Source: Geodermatophilus aquaeductus
Lineage (GTDB): Bacteria > Actinomycetota > Actinomycetes > Mycobacteriales > Geodermatophilaceae
Assembly: GCF_900182545.1 (NCBI RefSeq)
Contig: NZ_FXTJ01000009.1
Location: 62,001-126,000 of the forward strand
Length of the DNA: 64,000 bases
Direction of reading: 5' to 3'
Part shown: piece by piece, positions 35,275 to 42,778 of the stretch
How positions within the stretch are numbered: the first letter of the stretch is position 1
Layout: every line of letters begins with the position of its first letter
Program-made: the position numbers and the translations under genes
Notes under the pieces: model-generated
What the model was told of the DNA's origin: nothing
Database searches by the model: none
What the model saw: only the letters and a program-made list of their open reading frames with translations

Positions 35275-36485
35275 CGGAGGACCTCCTGCTCGGCCGTCCG
35301 GCCGGGGACGGTGCCGGTGCCGGGGGCCGGGACCGGGGAGGCGGGCCGGACCGGGTCCGGCGGGACGGACCCGGAGGCGGCTGCGGCGTCGCCGTCCGGG
35401 GCGGTGGACGAGCCCGGACCCGGGCGGCGCCTGCGGCGCAGGGCGGCGCGCACCCGCGGCGCCTGCAGCAGGAACACCATGATGATCACCACGGCCTTGA
35501 ACAGCCGGATGTACTCGTCGGGCAGGCCCATGGTGAGCACCGTCGTCGTCAGCGTCTGCAGGATCAGCGCGCCGACGACCGTGCCGGTCAGCGAGTAGCG
35601 CCCGCCGGCCAGCGAGGTGCCGCCGATGACGACGGCGAGGATCGCGTCGAGCTCGATGAACAGGCCGGCCCGGTTCGCGTCGGCGGCGCTGACGTTGGCG
35701 GTCACCATGAGACCCGCGACGGCCGCGGTGAACGCGACGAAGACGTACACGGTGAAGGTGATGCTGCGCGCCCGGACGCCGGCCAGCCGGGCCGCGGCCG
35801 GGTTGACGCCGACGGCCTCGATGAGCACGCCGAGGGCGGTGCGCCGGGTGAGCACCCCGACCACCAGCAGGACCAGCCCGGTGATGACGATCTGCACCGG
35901 GATCCCGGCCACGTAGCCACCGCCGAGCCAGTCGAACACCGGGTTCTCGGCGGTGACGATGTTGCCGTCGGTGATGAGCATGGCGATGCCGCGGCCGGCG
36001 GTCATCAGCACCAGCGTCGCGATGATCGGCTGGATCCCGACCACCGAGACGAGGAAGCCGTTCCAGGCGCCCAGCACCAGCCCCGCGGCGAGGGCGACGC
36101 CGATCGCCAGCGCGGCCGTGCTGCCCGAGGACGGGTCGTCGGCGCCCTCGACGATCGTGAAGGCGACCGATCCGGAGATCGCGAGGACCGCGCCGACCGA
36201 GAGGTCGATGCCGCGGGTGGCGATCACCAGCGTCATGCCGACCGCGATGAGCAGCACCGGCGCGACGTTCTTGACGACGTTCACCAGGTTGCCGAACAGG
36301 TGGCCGTCCTGGAAGCGCAGGGCGAAGAAGCCGGGGTTGGCCACCAGGTTGAACAGCAGCAGGACCGCGAGGGCGGCGACCGCCCACAGGACCGGTGAGC
36401 GGCGGGCGCGGGCGAGCAGGCCGTCGGCCGGGCGCGCCGCCGTGTCCGTGGCGGTGGCGGGAGCGGGGGCGGGTGCGTCAGTCAC
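35271..36485 (-). CDS. ytfT: Furanose ABC transporter permease (YtfT-like)
   Basis: A 404-aa permease of the same class. TRGIDLSVGAVLAISGSVA is the signature segment, and GGTSLAGGRYSLTGTVVGALIL the distal one. The C-terminal 70 residues are an Arg- then Pro/Ala-rich cytoplasmic tail not seen in the E. coli type; function unknown. Overlaps the ATPase stop by 8 nt and the next permease by 4 nt. Pairs with the YjfF-like subunit. Confidence 0.88.
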   Translation of the reverse strand: MTDAPAPAPATATDTAARPADGLLARARRSPVLWAVAALAVLLLFNLVANPGFFALRFQDGHLFGNLVNVVKNVAPVLLIAVGMTLVIATRGIDLSVGAVLAISGSVAFTIVEGADDPSSGSTAALAIGVALAAGLVLGAWNGFLVSVVGIQPIIATLVLMTAGRGIAMLITDGNIVTAENPVFDWLGGGYVAGIPVQIVITGLVLLVVGVLTRRTALGVLIEAVGVNPAAARLAGVRARSITFTVYVFVAFTAAVAGLMVTANVSAADANRAGLFIELDAILAVVIGGTSLAGGRYSLTGTVVGALILQTLTTTVLTMGLPDEYIRLFKAVVIIMVFLLQAPRVRAALRRRRRPGPGSSTAPDGDAAAASGSVPPDPVRPASPVPAPGTGTVPGRTAEQEVLR

Positions 36486-38046
36486 GGGTGTTCCCCCGGG
36501 CGATGAGGTCGACGACGCCGTCGAGGGTGGCGTCGGAGGCGTCGAGGTCGGCGACCTTGGAGTGGTCGCGCAGCACCACGACGGAGTCGCAGATGCGCAG
36601 GACCTCCTCGAGCTCCGCGGACACGAACACCACCGACATCCCCTCGCCCGCGAGCTGGGCGACGAGCTCCTGGATCTGGGCCTTGGCGCCGATGTCGATG
36701 CCGCGGGTCGGCTCGTCGAGCAGCAGCAGCCGCGGCTCGGTGAGCAGCCAGCGGGCGAGCAGCACCTTCTGCTGGTTGCCGCCGGAGAGGTTGCGCAGCA
36801 GCGCGCCGGGGTCGGCCGGGCGGACGTCGAGCGCCTTGATGTACCGGGCGACCATCTCGTCGCCGGCCCGCCGCGGGATCGGCCGCAGCCAGCCGCGCCG
36901 TGCCTGCAGCGCGAGCAGCACGTTGTCGCGGACGGTGAGGTCGCCGACCACGCCCTCGCCCTTGCGGTCCTCGGAGAGGAAGGCGATGCCGCGGGCGATG
37001 GCGGTGCGCGGGGTGCGCAGCCGCACCGGCTTCCCGTCCACCTCGACGTGCCCGCTGGTGGCCCGGTCGGCGCCGAACATCAGGCGGGTCAGCTCGGTGC
37101 GGCCCGAGCCGAGCAGGCCGGCCAGCCCGACCACCCGCCCGGCGTGCACCTCGACGTCGGCCGGCTCGATGGCGCCCTTCCGGCCCAGGCCCGACGCCGC
37201 CAGCCGCGGCACCGCACCGGCCTCGACGGGCCGGGGCGCGGCGCGCTCGAGGTCCTCCAGCGTCGCCAGCTCGCGGCCGATCATGGCCCGCACCAGCGAG
37301 GTGCGCGGCAGCTCGGCGGTGCGGTACTCCCCCACCAGCCGGCCGTTGCGCAGGACGGTCATGCGGTCGCTGATCTCGTAGACCTGCTCGAGGAAGTGCG
37401 AGACGAACAGGATCGCCACGCCGCGGTCGCGCAGGGACCGCACGACGCGGAACAGCTCGGCCACCTCCCCGGCGTCGAGGCTCGACGTCGGCTCGTCGAG
37501 GACCAGCACCCGGGCGTCGATGTCGACGGCGCGGGCGATGGCGACCAGCTGCTGGACGGCGATCGGGTGCGACCCGAGGACCGACCGCGGGTCGATGTCG
37601 AGGTGCAGCTCCGACAGGACCCGCCGTGCCCGGCGCCGGGAGGCGCGCTTGTCGATCTGCCCGGCGCGCCGGGGCTCACGGCCGAGGACGATGTTCTCGG
37701 TGACCGTGAGGTTCGGGCAGAGGTTGACCTCCTGGTACACGGTGCTGATGCCGGCCGCCTGGGCGTCGGCGGGGGTCGTGAACCGCTGCTCGGCGCCACC
37801 GAGCGTCACCGTGCCGGCGTCGTAGGGGTAGACCCCGGTCAGCGCCTTGATCAGCGTCGACTTGCCGGCCCCGTTCTCGCCCATGAGGGCGTGCACCTCA
37901 CCGGGGAACAGGCGCAGGGAGACGTCGTCGAGCGCCTTCACGCCCGGGAACTGGATCGTGATGCCGGTCATCGCGACGACCGGGTCCGACGGGGGCGGGA
38001 CGGCGGCCGGGTCGGCCGGCACCGCGGTGCTGGGGGCTGGGGACAC
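36478..38046 (-). CDS. ytfR: Sugar ABC transporter ATPase with duplicated cassette (YtfR-like)
   Basis: A 522-aa protein with two ABC cassettes. The first has Walker [10 protein letters not shown] and Walker B VLVLDEPTSSLD; the second keeps the [15 protein letters not shown] signature and [12 protein letters not shown] but has the degenerate Walker A GLLGSGRTE usual for this class. Start at the GTG at 38046 with AGAGG 6 nt upstream; a further upstream GTG lies in the hairpin and is unlikely. A Pro/Ala-rich lead of about 30 residues precedes the first cassette. It drives the two permeases encoded next. Confidence 0.92.
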   Translation of the reverse strand: MSPAPSTAVPADPAAVPPPSDPVVAMTGITIQFPGVKALDDVSLRLFPGEVHALMGENGAGKSTLIKALTGVYPYDAGTVTLGGAEQRFTTPADAQAAGISTVYQEVNLCPNLTVTENIVLGREPRRAGQIDKRASRRRARRVLSELHLDIDPRSVLGSHPIAVQQLVAIARAVDIDARVLVLDEPTSSLDAGEVAELFRVVRSLRDRGVAILFVSHFLEQVYEISDRMTVLRNGRLVGEYRTAELPRTSLVRAMIGRELATLEDLERAAPRPVEAGAVPRLAASGLGRKGAIEPADVEVHAGRVVGLAGLLGSGRTELTRLMFGADRATSGHVEVDGKPVRLRTPRTAIARGIAFLSEDRKGEGVVGDLTVRDNVLLALQARRGWLRPIPRRAGDEMVARYIKALDVRPADPGALLRNLSGGNQQKVLLARWLLTEPRLLLLDEPTRGIDIGAKAQIQELVAQLAGEGMSVVFVSAELEEVLRICDSVVVLRDHSKVADLDASDATLDGVVDLIARGNTRD

Positions 38047-38072
38047 GGGAGGCCTCTCGGGAGGAGGGCCCA

Positions 38073-38109
38073 CCGCCCGTCCCGGGGAGGGAGCACCCGG
38101 GACGGGCGG
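38073..38109 (-). terminator. Hairpin between binding protein and ATPase genes
   Basis: Perfect 14-bp stem CCGCCCGTCCCGGG with a 9-nt loop; a second hairpin GGGAGCC/GGCTCCC lies at 38117-38136. Both follow the binding-protein stop and precede the ATPase start, again favouring excess binding protein. Confidence 0.7.
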
Positions 38110-38145
38110 AGGGGACGGGAGCCGCGGCGGGCTCCCGCGGGCGGA

Positions 38146-39144
38146 TCAGTACTGCCGGTCCGGGAGGGCCTCGATGGCCTGCTCCTGCGTGAAGGTGGTC
38201 TCCTCGGTGACCACCCGCTCGGGGACCTCCTCGCCGTCGAGGACCTGCTGGGCGAGCTCCATCAGCTGGTCACCGAGCAGCGGGTTGCACTCGACGATGA
38301 AGTTGATCTTGCCGTCGGCGAGCGCCTGCATCCCATCGCGCACGGCGTCGACGGTGATGATCTGGATGTCCTGCCCGGGCACCTTGCCGGCCGCCTCGAT
38401 CGCCTCGATGGCGCCGAGTCCCATGTCGTCGTTGTGCGCGTAGACGGCGTTGATCTCGGGGTTGGAGTTGAGCATCGCCTCCATGACCTCGCGCCCGCCG
38501 GTGCGGGTGAAGTCACCCGACTGCGAGGCGACGACGGTCAGATTCGGGCTGCCGGCGATCGCCTCGGCGAAGCCCTCCTGGCGGTCGATGGCCGGCGCGG
38601 CGCCGGTCGTGCCCTGCAGCTCGGCGATGTTCCACTGCGCGCCGGTCGAGGCCCAGTTCTCCACGGCCCACTCGCCGGCCTTCCTGCCCTCCTCGATGAA
38701 GTCCGACCCGAGGAAGGTGACGAAGAGGTCCTCCTGCTCGGTCTCCACCGAGCGGTCGGTGAGGATCACCGGGATGTCAGCCCGCTTGGCCTCGAGCAGC
38801 ACGGCGTCCCAGCCGGTCTCGACCACGGGGCTGAAGGCGATGATGTCGACCCGCTGCTGGATGAACGAGCGGATCGCCGAGATCTGGTTCTCCTGCTCGC
38901 CCTGGGCGTCGGAGAACTGCAGGTCGATCCCCGCGGCCTCGGCCGAGCTCTGGATGGACTCGGTGTTGGCGGTGCGCCAGCCGCTCTCCGCGCCGACCTG
39001 GGCGAAGCCCATGGTGATCGTGTCGTCCCCGCCGCCACCGCCACCGCCGCCGCCGCCGCCGCCGTCGCCCGAGGAGCCGCAGGCCGCCAGGCCCAGGGCC
39101 GCGACCGACGCCGTGACGGCGGCGAGGAGCTTGTTCCTGATCAA
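38146..39144 (-). CDS. ytfQ: Furanose-binding lipoprotein (YtfQ-like)
   Basis: A 332-aa periplasmic-type sugar-binding lipoprotein. Signal peptide with lipobox LAAC and Cys22, then a run of 12 glycines (encoded by a GCC/GGC triplet repeat at about 39029-39063). The mature part closely resembles E. coli YtfQ, the galactofuranose-binding protein: GFAQVGAESGWR, QENQISAIRSFIQQ, SPVVETGWDAVL, GDFTRTGGREVMEAML and VYAHNDDMGLGAIEAI. The start codon is TTG with an ideal AGGAGG 6 nt upstream; there is no ATG or GTG in a suitable place. Arabinofuranose is a likely ligand given the linked araBDA genes. Confidence 0.93.
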   Translation of the reverse strand: MIRNKLLAAVTASVAALGLAACGSSGDGGGGGGGGGGGGDDTITMGFAQVGAESGWRTANTESIQSSAEAAGIDLQFSDAQGEQENQISAIRSFIQQRVDIIAFSPVVETGWDAVLLEAKRADIPVILTDRSVETEQEDLFVTFLGSDFIEEGRKAGEWAVENWASTGAQWNIAELQGTTGAAPAIDRQEGFAEAIAGSPNLTVVASQSGDFTRTGGREVMEAMLNSNPEINAVYAHNDDMGLGAIEAIEAAGKVPGQDIQIITVDAVRDGMQALADGKINFIVECNPLLGDQLMELAQQVLDGEEVPERVVTEETTFTQEQAIEALPDRQY

Positions 39145-39291
39145 CGTCTGCCTCCTGTGAGTTCCTGCCGGCCCGTCCTGGCCGGTGTCGTGGTGCTCCC
39201 AGGGCGACCACCGCTGACTGGTCCCCGGGACGCGCTCTCAGGCGGCTCGTCCTGCGGGCCCGGCGACGCTGCTGGGCGTGATGCGGGACAC

Positions 39292-39307
39292 TGTGAACGC
39301 AAACATA
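39292..39307. promoter_or_regulatory. Possible LacI-family operator (arabinose), distal
   Basis: TGTGAACGCAAACATA has the central CG and the TGTGAACG half-site common in LacI-type operators, but is an imperfect palindrome. It lies 147 bp upstream of the binding-protein start, in the lowest-G+C part of the region. Confidence 0.4.
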
Positions 39308-39391
39308 CGGCCACGTCAAGGGGCTCCTCGGCGAACCGCTCCATGCGTGTCCACCCGCACGGGCAGGCCCCGGTGCGGCCTGGGTCACAGT

Positions 39392-39407
39392 CTGTTAACG
39401 TTCCCAG
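39392..39407. promoter_or_regulatory. Possible LacI-family operator (arabinose), far upstream
   Basis: CTGTTAACGTTCCCAG contains the GTTAACG(T) core seen in many LacI-family sites; only one half fits well. 247 bp from the binding-protein start, so a looping or auxiliary site if real. Confidence 0.35.
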
Positions 39408-39669
39408 TCGGGCGGCGTGGCTGCCTGGTGCTCGAGGCTGCGCCGAGGGTCAGCCGGCGCCAGGACGAGGCCGCGCGGCAGCCCCAACTGGGTCCGTCGC
39501 CTGCGGTGCCGGTGTTCCCCGGGCGTTGCCGGGCCTGCAGCACGGTCAGTGCGCGCGGACCCCCGTCGATGCCGGCTCCTGCGGTGTCCGCTCCGCTCGG
39601 ACGGCGTCGCAGCACCGCGGGAGCACGCGGGACACCGCGAGAGCCCGGACCGCCGGATGGGACCGGTGG

Positions 39670-40989
39670 TCAGACGCCGGGCGTGGTGTTCTCCGTGTGC
39701 TGCCGGACGCCGGTGTCCCGGCGGGGCTCGTCGTCGGGCGGCCGGGGGTCCTCGACCTGCGGGTGCGGGTCGTCGCCGCGGTCGCGGGCGCGCCCGGCCC
39801 CGGGCAGTCCCGACACCACCTGGTGCAGGTCGTCCATCAACTCGAGCAGCGCGTGCAGGTCCGTGGGCACCCGCCCCAGGTCGGCGGTGTTCGGGAGGTT
39901 GCCGGACTCCAGCCCGCGCAGCAGCCGCGGGACCTGGTCGGTGAGCGCCGTCAGCGCGTCGGCCCGCTCCTCGGTGAGCAGCGCGGGCAGCCGGCCGAGC
40001 AGGGTGCCCAGCCCGCGGGCCGCGTCGTCGGTCAGCTCGCGCTCGAGCCGGGTGAGCAGTCCGAGGACGGCGGCCGCCTGGCCCTCGCCGAGCAGCTCCT
40101 CGAGCCGGTCGAGGCGCTCGTCGGACAGCAGGCCGTCGAGCCGGGCGCCGACCCGGGCGAGGCGCTCGTCGTCCAGCAGCCCGCCGGCGCGGTCCACCAG
40201 CCGCGGGACGCGCTCGTCGGAGAGCAGGGCGTCGAGCCGGCCGAGCAGGCGCAGCACGCGCTCGTCGGCCGCGAGGTCCAGCAGCGTGCGCACCCGCTCG
40301 TCGGCGGCCAGGTCGAGGGCCTGCTGCACCCGGTCGCCGGTGAGGAGGTCCAGGGTCCGGTCGACGCGGGCGTCGGTCAGGACGTCGAGGGTGCGGTCGA
40401 CCCGGTCGCCGGTGACGAGCTCGAGGGCCCGCACGACCCGGTCGTCGCCCGCGAGGTCGAGGGCGCGCTCGACGCGCTCGTCGGCCAGGTGGTCGAGCAC
40501 CCGCTCGATGCGGCTCAGCAGCTCGGTCGACAGCAGCCGGTCGAGCCCGTCGGCGATCCCGTCGAGCCGGCCCGGGGACAGCAGGCCCGAGGACAGCAGG
40601 TCGTCGAGCGCGTCGAGGGCCCGCGGCACGACGTCGGCCCGCGAACGCAGGGTGTCCACGGTGCGGGTGACCGCCTCGACCCGCTCCGGCGCCAGCGCGG
40701 CGCCGAGCCGGTCGACGAGCGTGCCGAGGGCGGCGATCCGCTCCGGCGTCATGACGGCGGTGAAGCGCCGCACGACGTCGGCCGCCGCCTCGACGGCCTC
40801 CGGGCCCACGGCGACCGCGCGGGCGACCGCCGGACCGGCGCCGTCGAGCAGGGCACGCGTCCGGCGCAGGACGTCGTCGGCCAGCGGCAGGAGTCCCTCG
40901 GCGCGGGGCAGCGCCGCGCTGAGGCTGCGGACGGAGTCGGCGAGCGTCCAGGGCAGGTCGAGGAGGTCCGAGGGACCGGGCAGGCGCAC
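39670..40989 (-). CDS. Unknown protein with seven 12-residue tandem repeats
   Basis: A 439-aa protein I do not recognise. Residues 169-252 are seven exact 12-residue repeats without gaps, following (A/G/T)-D-x-R-V-x-x-x-L-x-L-(A/L/V), for example ADERVERALDLA, TGDRVDRTLDVL, ADERVRTLLDLA. Looser versions (LLSDERV, LLDDERL, LLSDERLDRL) continue to about 300, and the N-terminal 160 residues are also Leu-rich helical sequence. The pattern suggests an elongated helical or solenoid structure for protein contacts. No signal peptide or membrane segment; the last 50 residues are charged and Pro-rich. GTG start. It stands alone between the arabinose and rhamnose regulons and has no evident link to sugar metabolism. 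Confidence 0.75.
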   Translation of the reverse strand: MRLPGPSDLLDLPWTLADSVRSLSAALPRAEGLLPLADDVLRRTRALLDGAGPAVARAVAVGPEAVEAAADVVRRFTAVMTPERIAALGTLVDRLGAALAPERVEAVTRTVDTLRSRADVVPRALDALDDLLSSGLLSPGRLDGIADGLDRLLSTELLSRIERVLDHLADERVERALDLAGDDRVVRALELVTGDRVDRTLDVLTDARVDRTLDLLTGDRVQQALDLAADERVRTLLDLAADERVLRLLGRLDALLSDERVPRLVDRAGGLLDDERLARVGARLDGLLSDERLDRLEELLGEGQAAAVLGLLTRLERELTDDAARGLGTLLGRLPALLTEERADALTALTDQVPRLLRGLESGNLPNTADLGRVPTDLHALLELMDDLHQVVSGLPGAGRARDRGDDPHPQVEDPRPPDDEPRRDTGVRQHTENTTPGV

Positions 40990-41045
40990 GGTGCGGTGAC
41001 TACCCGGGCGGCCGTCCCCGACTCACCCGGTCGCGGGCGACGGCG

Positions 41046-41216
41046 TCAGGAGGTGTGCACCTCGTCGTAGCCGTAGTCGCCGCCCGGGTCGTCGTCGGCG
41101 CGGGCGGGCGGCTCCGCGGGAGCCGGGGGTGCCGGCCGCGCCGCCGCCCCCGCGGTCGCCTCGTGGGCGAGGTCGTAGCCGAAGTCGCCGTCGGAACGCT
41201 CTGCCGGTCCGGTCAT
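41046..41216 (-). CDS. Small 56-aa protein with duplicated GYDxxH motif
   Basis: An acidic, Pro/Ala-rich 56-residue protein, not recognised. It carries two similar motifs, DFGYDLAHEA near the N-terminus and DYGYDEVHTS at the very end, separated by a flexible Pro/Ala linker. The start ATG has AGGAGGGG 2 nt upstream, one of the best ribosome-binding sites in the area though closely spaced, which supports real translation. It lies 56 bp downstream of the repeat-protein start and 73 bp after rhaB, in the same direction as both. Function unknown. Confidence 0.6.
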   Translation of the reverse strand: MTGPAERSDGDFGYDLAHEATAGAAARPAPPAPAEPPARADDDPGGDYGYDEVHTS

Positions 41217-41289
41217 GGCCCCTCCTCGGACTCCCCGCGGGACGATGCTGCGCGCCCGGCCGGGACGGCGGCAAGACCCGGGGCGCCGG

Positions 41290-42765
41290 TCAGCGGGCGA
41301 TGCGCGCCTCGGCCGCGTCCCAGGCGGCGGCGGACCCGGCGGGCCGGTACTCGACGAGCTGCTGGGTGGTGCGCAGCAGGCGCCGCATCTCCCCCAGCCC
41401 GCCCTCGAGCGCGCCGAGCGCCCGCGCCTGCACCAGCGCGTTGCCCAGCGCCGCGGCCTCCACCGGGCCGGCCAGCACCGGCCGCCCGCAGGCGTCGGCG
41501 GTGAGCTGGCACAGCAGCGCGTTGCGCGCTCCCCCGCCGACCAGGTGGACGACGTCGACCTCACGGCCGGACAGCTCCTCCGCGCTCCGGACCGTGCGCC
41601 GGTAGGCCAGGGCGAGGCTGTCGACGATGCAGCGCACCGTCTCCGCCTGGCTCTGCGGCGGCGTCTGGCCGGTCTCGGCGCACACCTGCGCGATGCGGGC
41701 CGGCACGTCGCCGGGCGGCAGGAAGCGCGGGTCGTCGACGTCGACCACGGCGGTGAACGCCGGCACCCGCGCGGCCGCGGCGAGCAGGTCGGCGAGGTCG
41801 GCCGGCAGCCCGTGCGCGGCCCAGGTGCGCAGCGACTCCTGCAGCAGCCACAGGCCCATGACGTTGTGCAGGTAGCGCACCGTGCCGTCGACGCCGAGCT
41901 CGTTGGTGAACCCCGCGGCGCGGCCGGCCTCGGAGAGCACCGGCTTCTCCAGCTCCACGCCGACCAGCGACCACGTGCCGCAGGAGACGTAGGCGAACCG
42001 GTCACCGCGCGCCGGCACCCCGACGACCGCCGACGCCGTGTCGTGCGACCCGACCGCGACCACCGGCACGTCGCCCAGGCCGGTCTCGGCGCGGACGTCG
42101 GCGGTGAGCCGGCCGATCTCCTCGCCGGGCTGCACCAGCGCCGGGAGCAGGTGGCGCGGCAGGTCGAGCCGGTCGAGCAGGCCGGGAGCCCACTGCCGCG
42201 TCGTCGCGTCGAGCAGCCCGGTGGTGGAGGCGTTGGTGACCTCCGCGACCCGCGCCCCGGTCAGCCAGTACGCCAGCAGGTCGGGCACGAGCAGCGCCTG
42301 CCGTGCCGCGGCGAAGCGCGCCGTCCCCCGCATGGCGGCGAGCTGGAACAGCGTGTTGAACGGCAGGTGCTGCAGGCCGTTGACGCGGTACAGCTCGTCG
42401 GGCGGGACCACCGCGTGCACGTCGGCGACCGCCGTCTCGTGCCGGGCGTCGCGGTAGTGGACGGGGTTGCCGAGCAGCGCGCCGTCGGCGTCGAGCAGGC
42501 CGACGTCGACCGCCCAGCTGTCGATGCCGATGCCGTCGACGTCGCCCTCGCGACCGGCGGCCCGCAGGCCGTCGAGCACCCCGGCGTAGAGGCCGAGGAC
42601 GTCCCACTGCAGCGTCCCCGCCGTCCGCACCGGGCGGTTGGGGAAGCGGTGGACCTCGGTGAGGTCCAGCCGCCCGGGGCCGACCCTCGCGAGCATCACC
42701 CGGCCGCTGGAGGCGCCCAGGTCGACCGCCGCGAGGGTCAGCTCCCCGGCGGCAGAGATGGCCAT
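41290..42765 (-). CDS. rhaB: L-rhamnulokinase (FGGY family)
   Basis: A 491-aa kinase phosphorylating L-rhamnulose at O-1. AVDLGASSGRVMLARV is the RhaB-type phosphate loop (ASSGR distinguishes it from other FGGY kinases); NRPVRTAGTLQWDVLGLY, GIDSWAVDVGLLD and SCGTWSLVGVELEKPV are RhaB hallmarks, and VVHLVGGGARNALLCQLTADA is the distal nucleotide-binding motif. The start ATG lies at the centre of the 28-bp palindrome, giving an N-terminus MAISAA before the conserved domain; no Shine-Dalgarno is visible there, so translation may depend on coupling to the upstream aldolase-dehydrogenase gene, 13 nt away. Last gene of the rhamnose run. Confidence 0.95.
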   Translation of the reverse strand: MAISAAGELTLAAVDLGASSGRVMLARVGPGRLDLTEVHRFPNRPVRTAGTLQWDVLGLYAGVLDGLRAAGREGDVDGIGIDSWAVDVGLLDADGALLGNPVHYRDARHETAVADVHAVVPPDELYRVNGLQHLPFNTLFQLAAMRGTARFAAARQALLVPDLLAYWLTGARVAEVTNASTTGLLDATTRQWAPGLLDRLDLPRHLLPALVQPGEEIGRLTADVRAETGLGDVPVVAVGSHDTASAVVGVPARGDRFAYVSCGTWSLVGVELEKPVLSEAGRAAGFTNELGVDGTVRYLHNVMGLWLLQESLRTWAAHGLPADLADLLAAAARVPAFTAVVDVDDPRFLPPGDVPARIAQVCAETGQTPPQSQAETVRCIVDSLALAYRRTVRSAEELSGREVDVVHLVGGGARNALLCQLTADACGRPVLAGPVEAAALGNALVQARALGALEGGLGEMRRLLRTTQQLVEYRPAGSAAAWDAAEARIAR

Positions 42766-42775
42766 TCCTGCCGCC
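42748..42775. repeat. Dispersed 28-bp palindrome, copy 2 (contains rhaB start)
   Basis: GGCGGCAGAGATGG joined to CCATTCCTGCCGCC; two mismatched positions relative to the perfect copy at 304-331. On the minus strand it begins 3 nt after the stop codon of the aldolase-dehydrogenase gene, and its central ATG is the apparent rhaB start. Confidence 0.85.
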
Positions 42776-42778
42776 CGA

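Larger units (their letters stand above)
39145..39669. other. Intergenic region upstream of the arabinose transporter
   Basis: 525 bp with no convincing gene on either strand; short open frames here lack coding-like composition. It contains two LacI-operator-like sequences (listed separately) and a locally lower G+C stretch around 39280-39330, where the promoter for the binding-protein gene probably lies. The right side is the end of the repeat-protein gene. Confidence 0.6.

Noticed and set aside
39029-39063. GCC/GGC triplet repeat considered as a microsatellite of separate interest
   Set aside because: It simply encodes the poly-Gly tether after the lipobox of the binding protein, a common feature of actinobacterial lipoproteins.
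39385-39615. Short frames in the 39145-39669 intergenic space
   Set aside because: No ribosome-binding site, no third-position G+C bias typical of neighbours and no recognisable motif.
35953-41070. 1705-codon plus-strand open frame opposite the arabinose transporter and repeat-protein genes
   Set aside because: Antisense to recognised ABC genes and made of simple-composition sequence; a by-product of G+C bias and the repeat gene.
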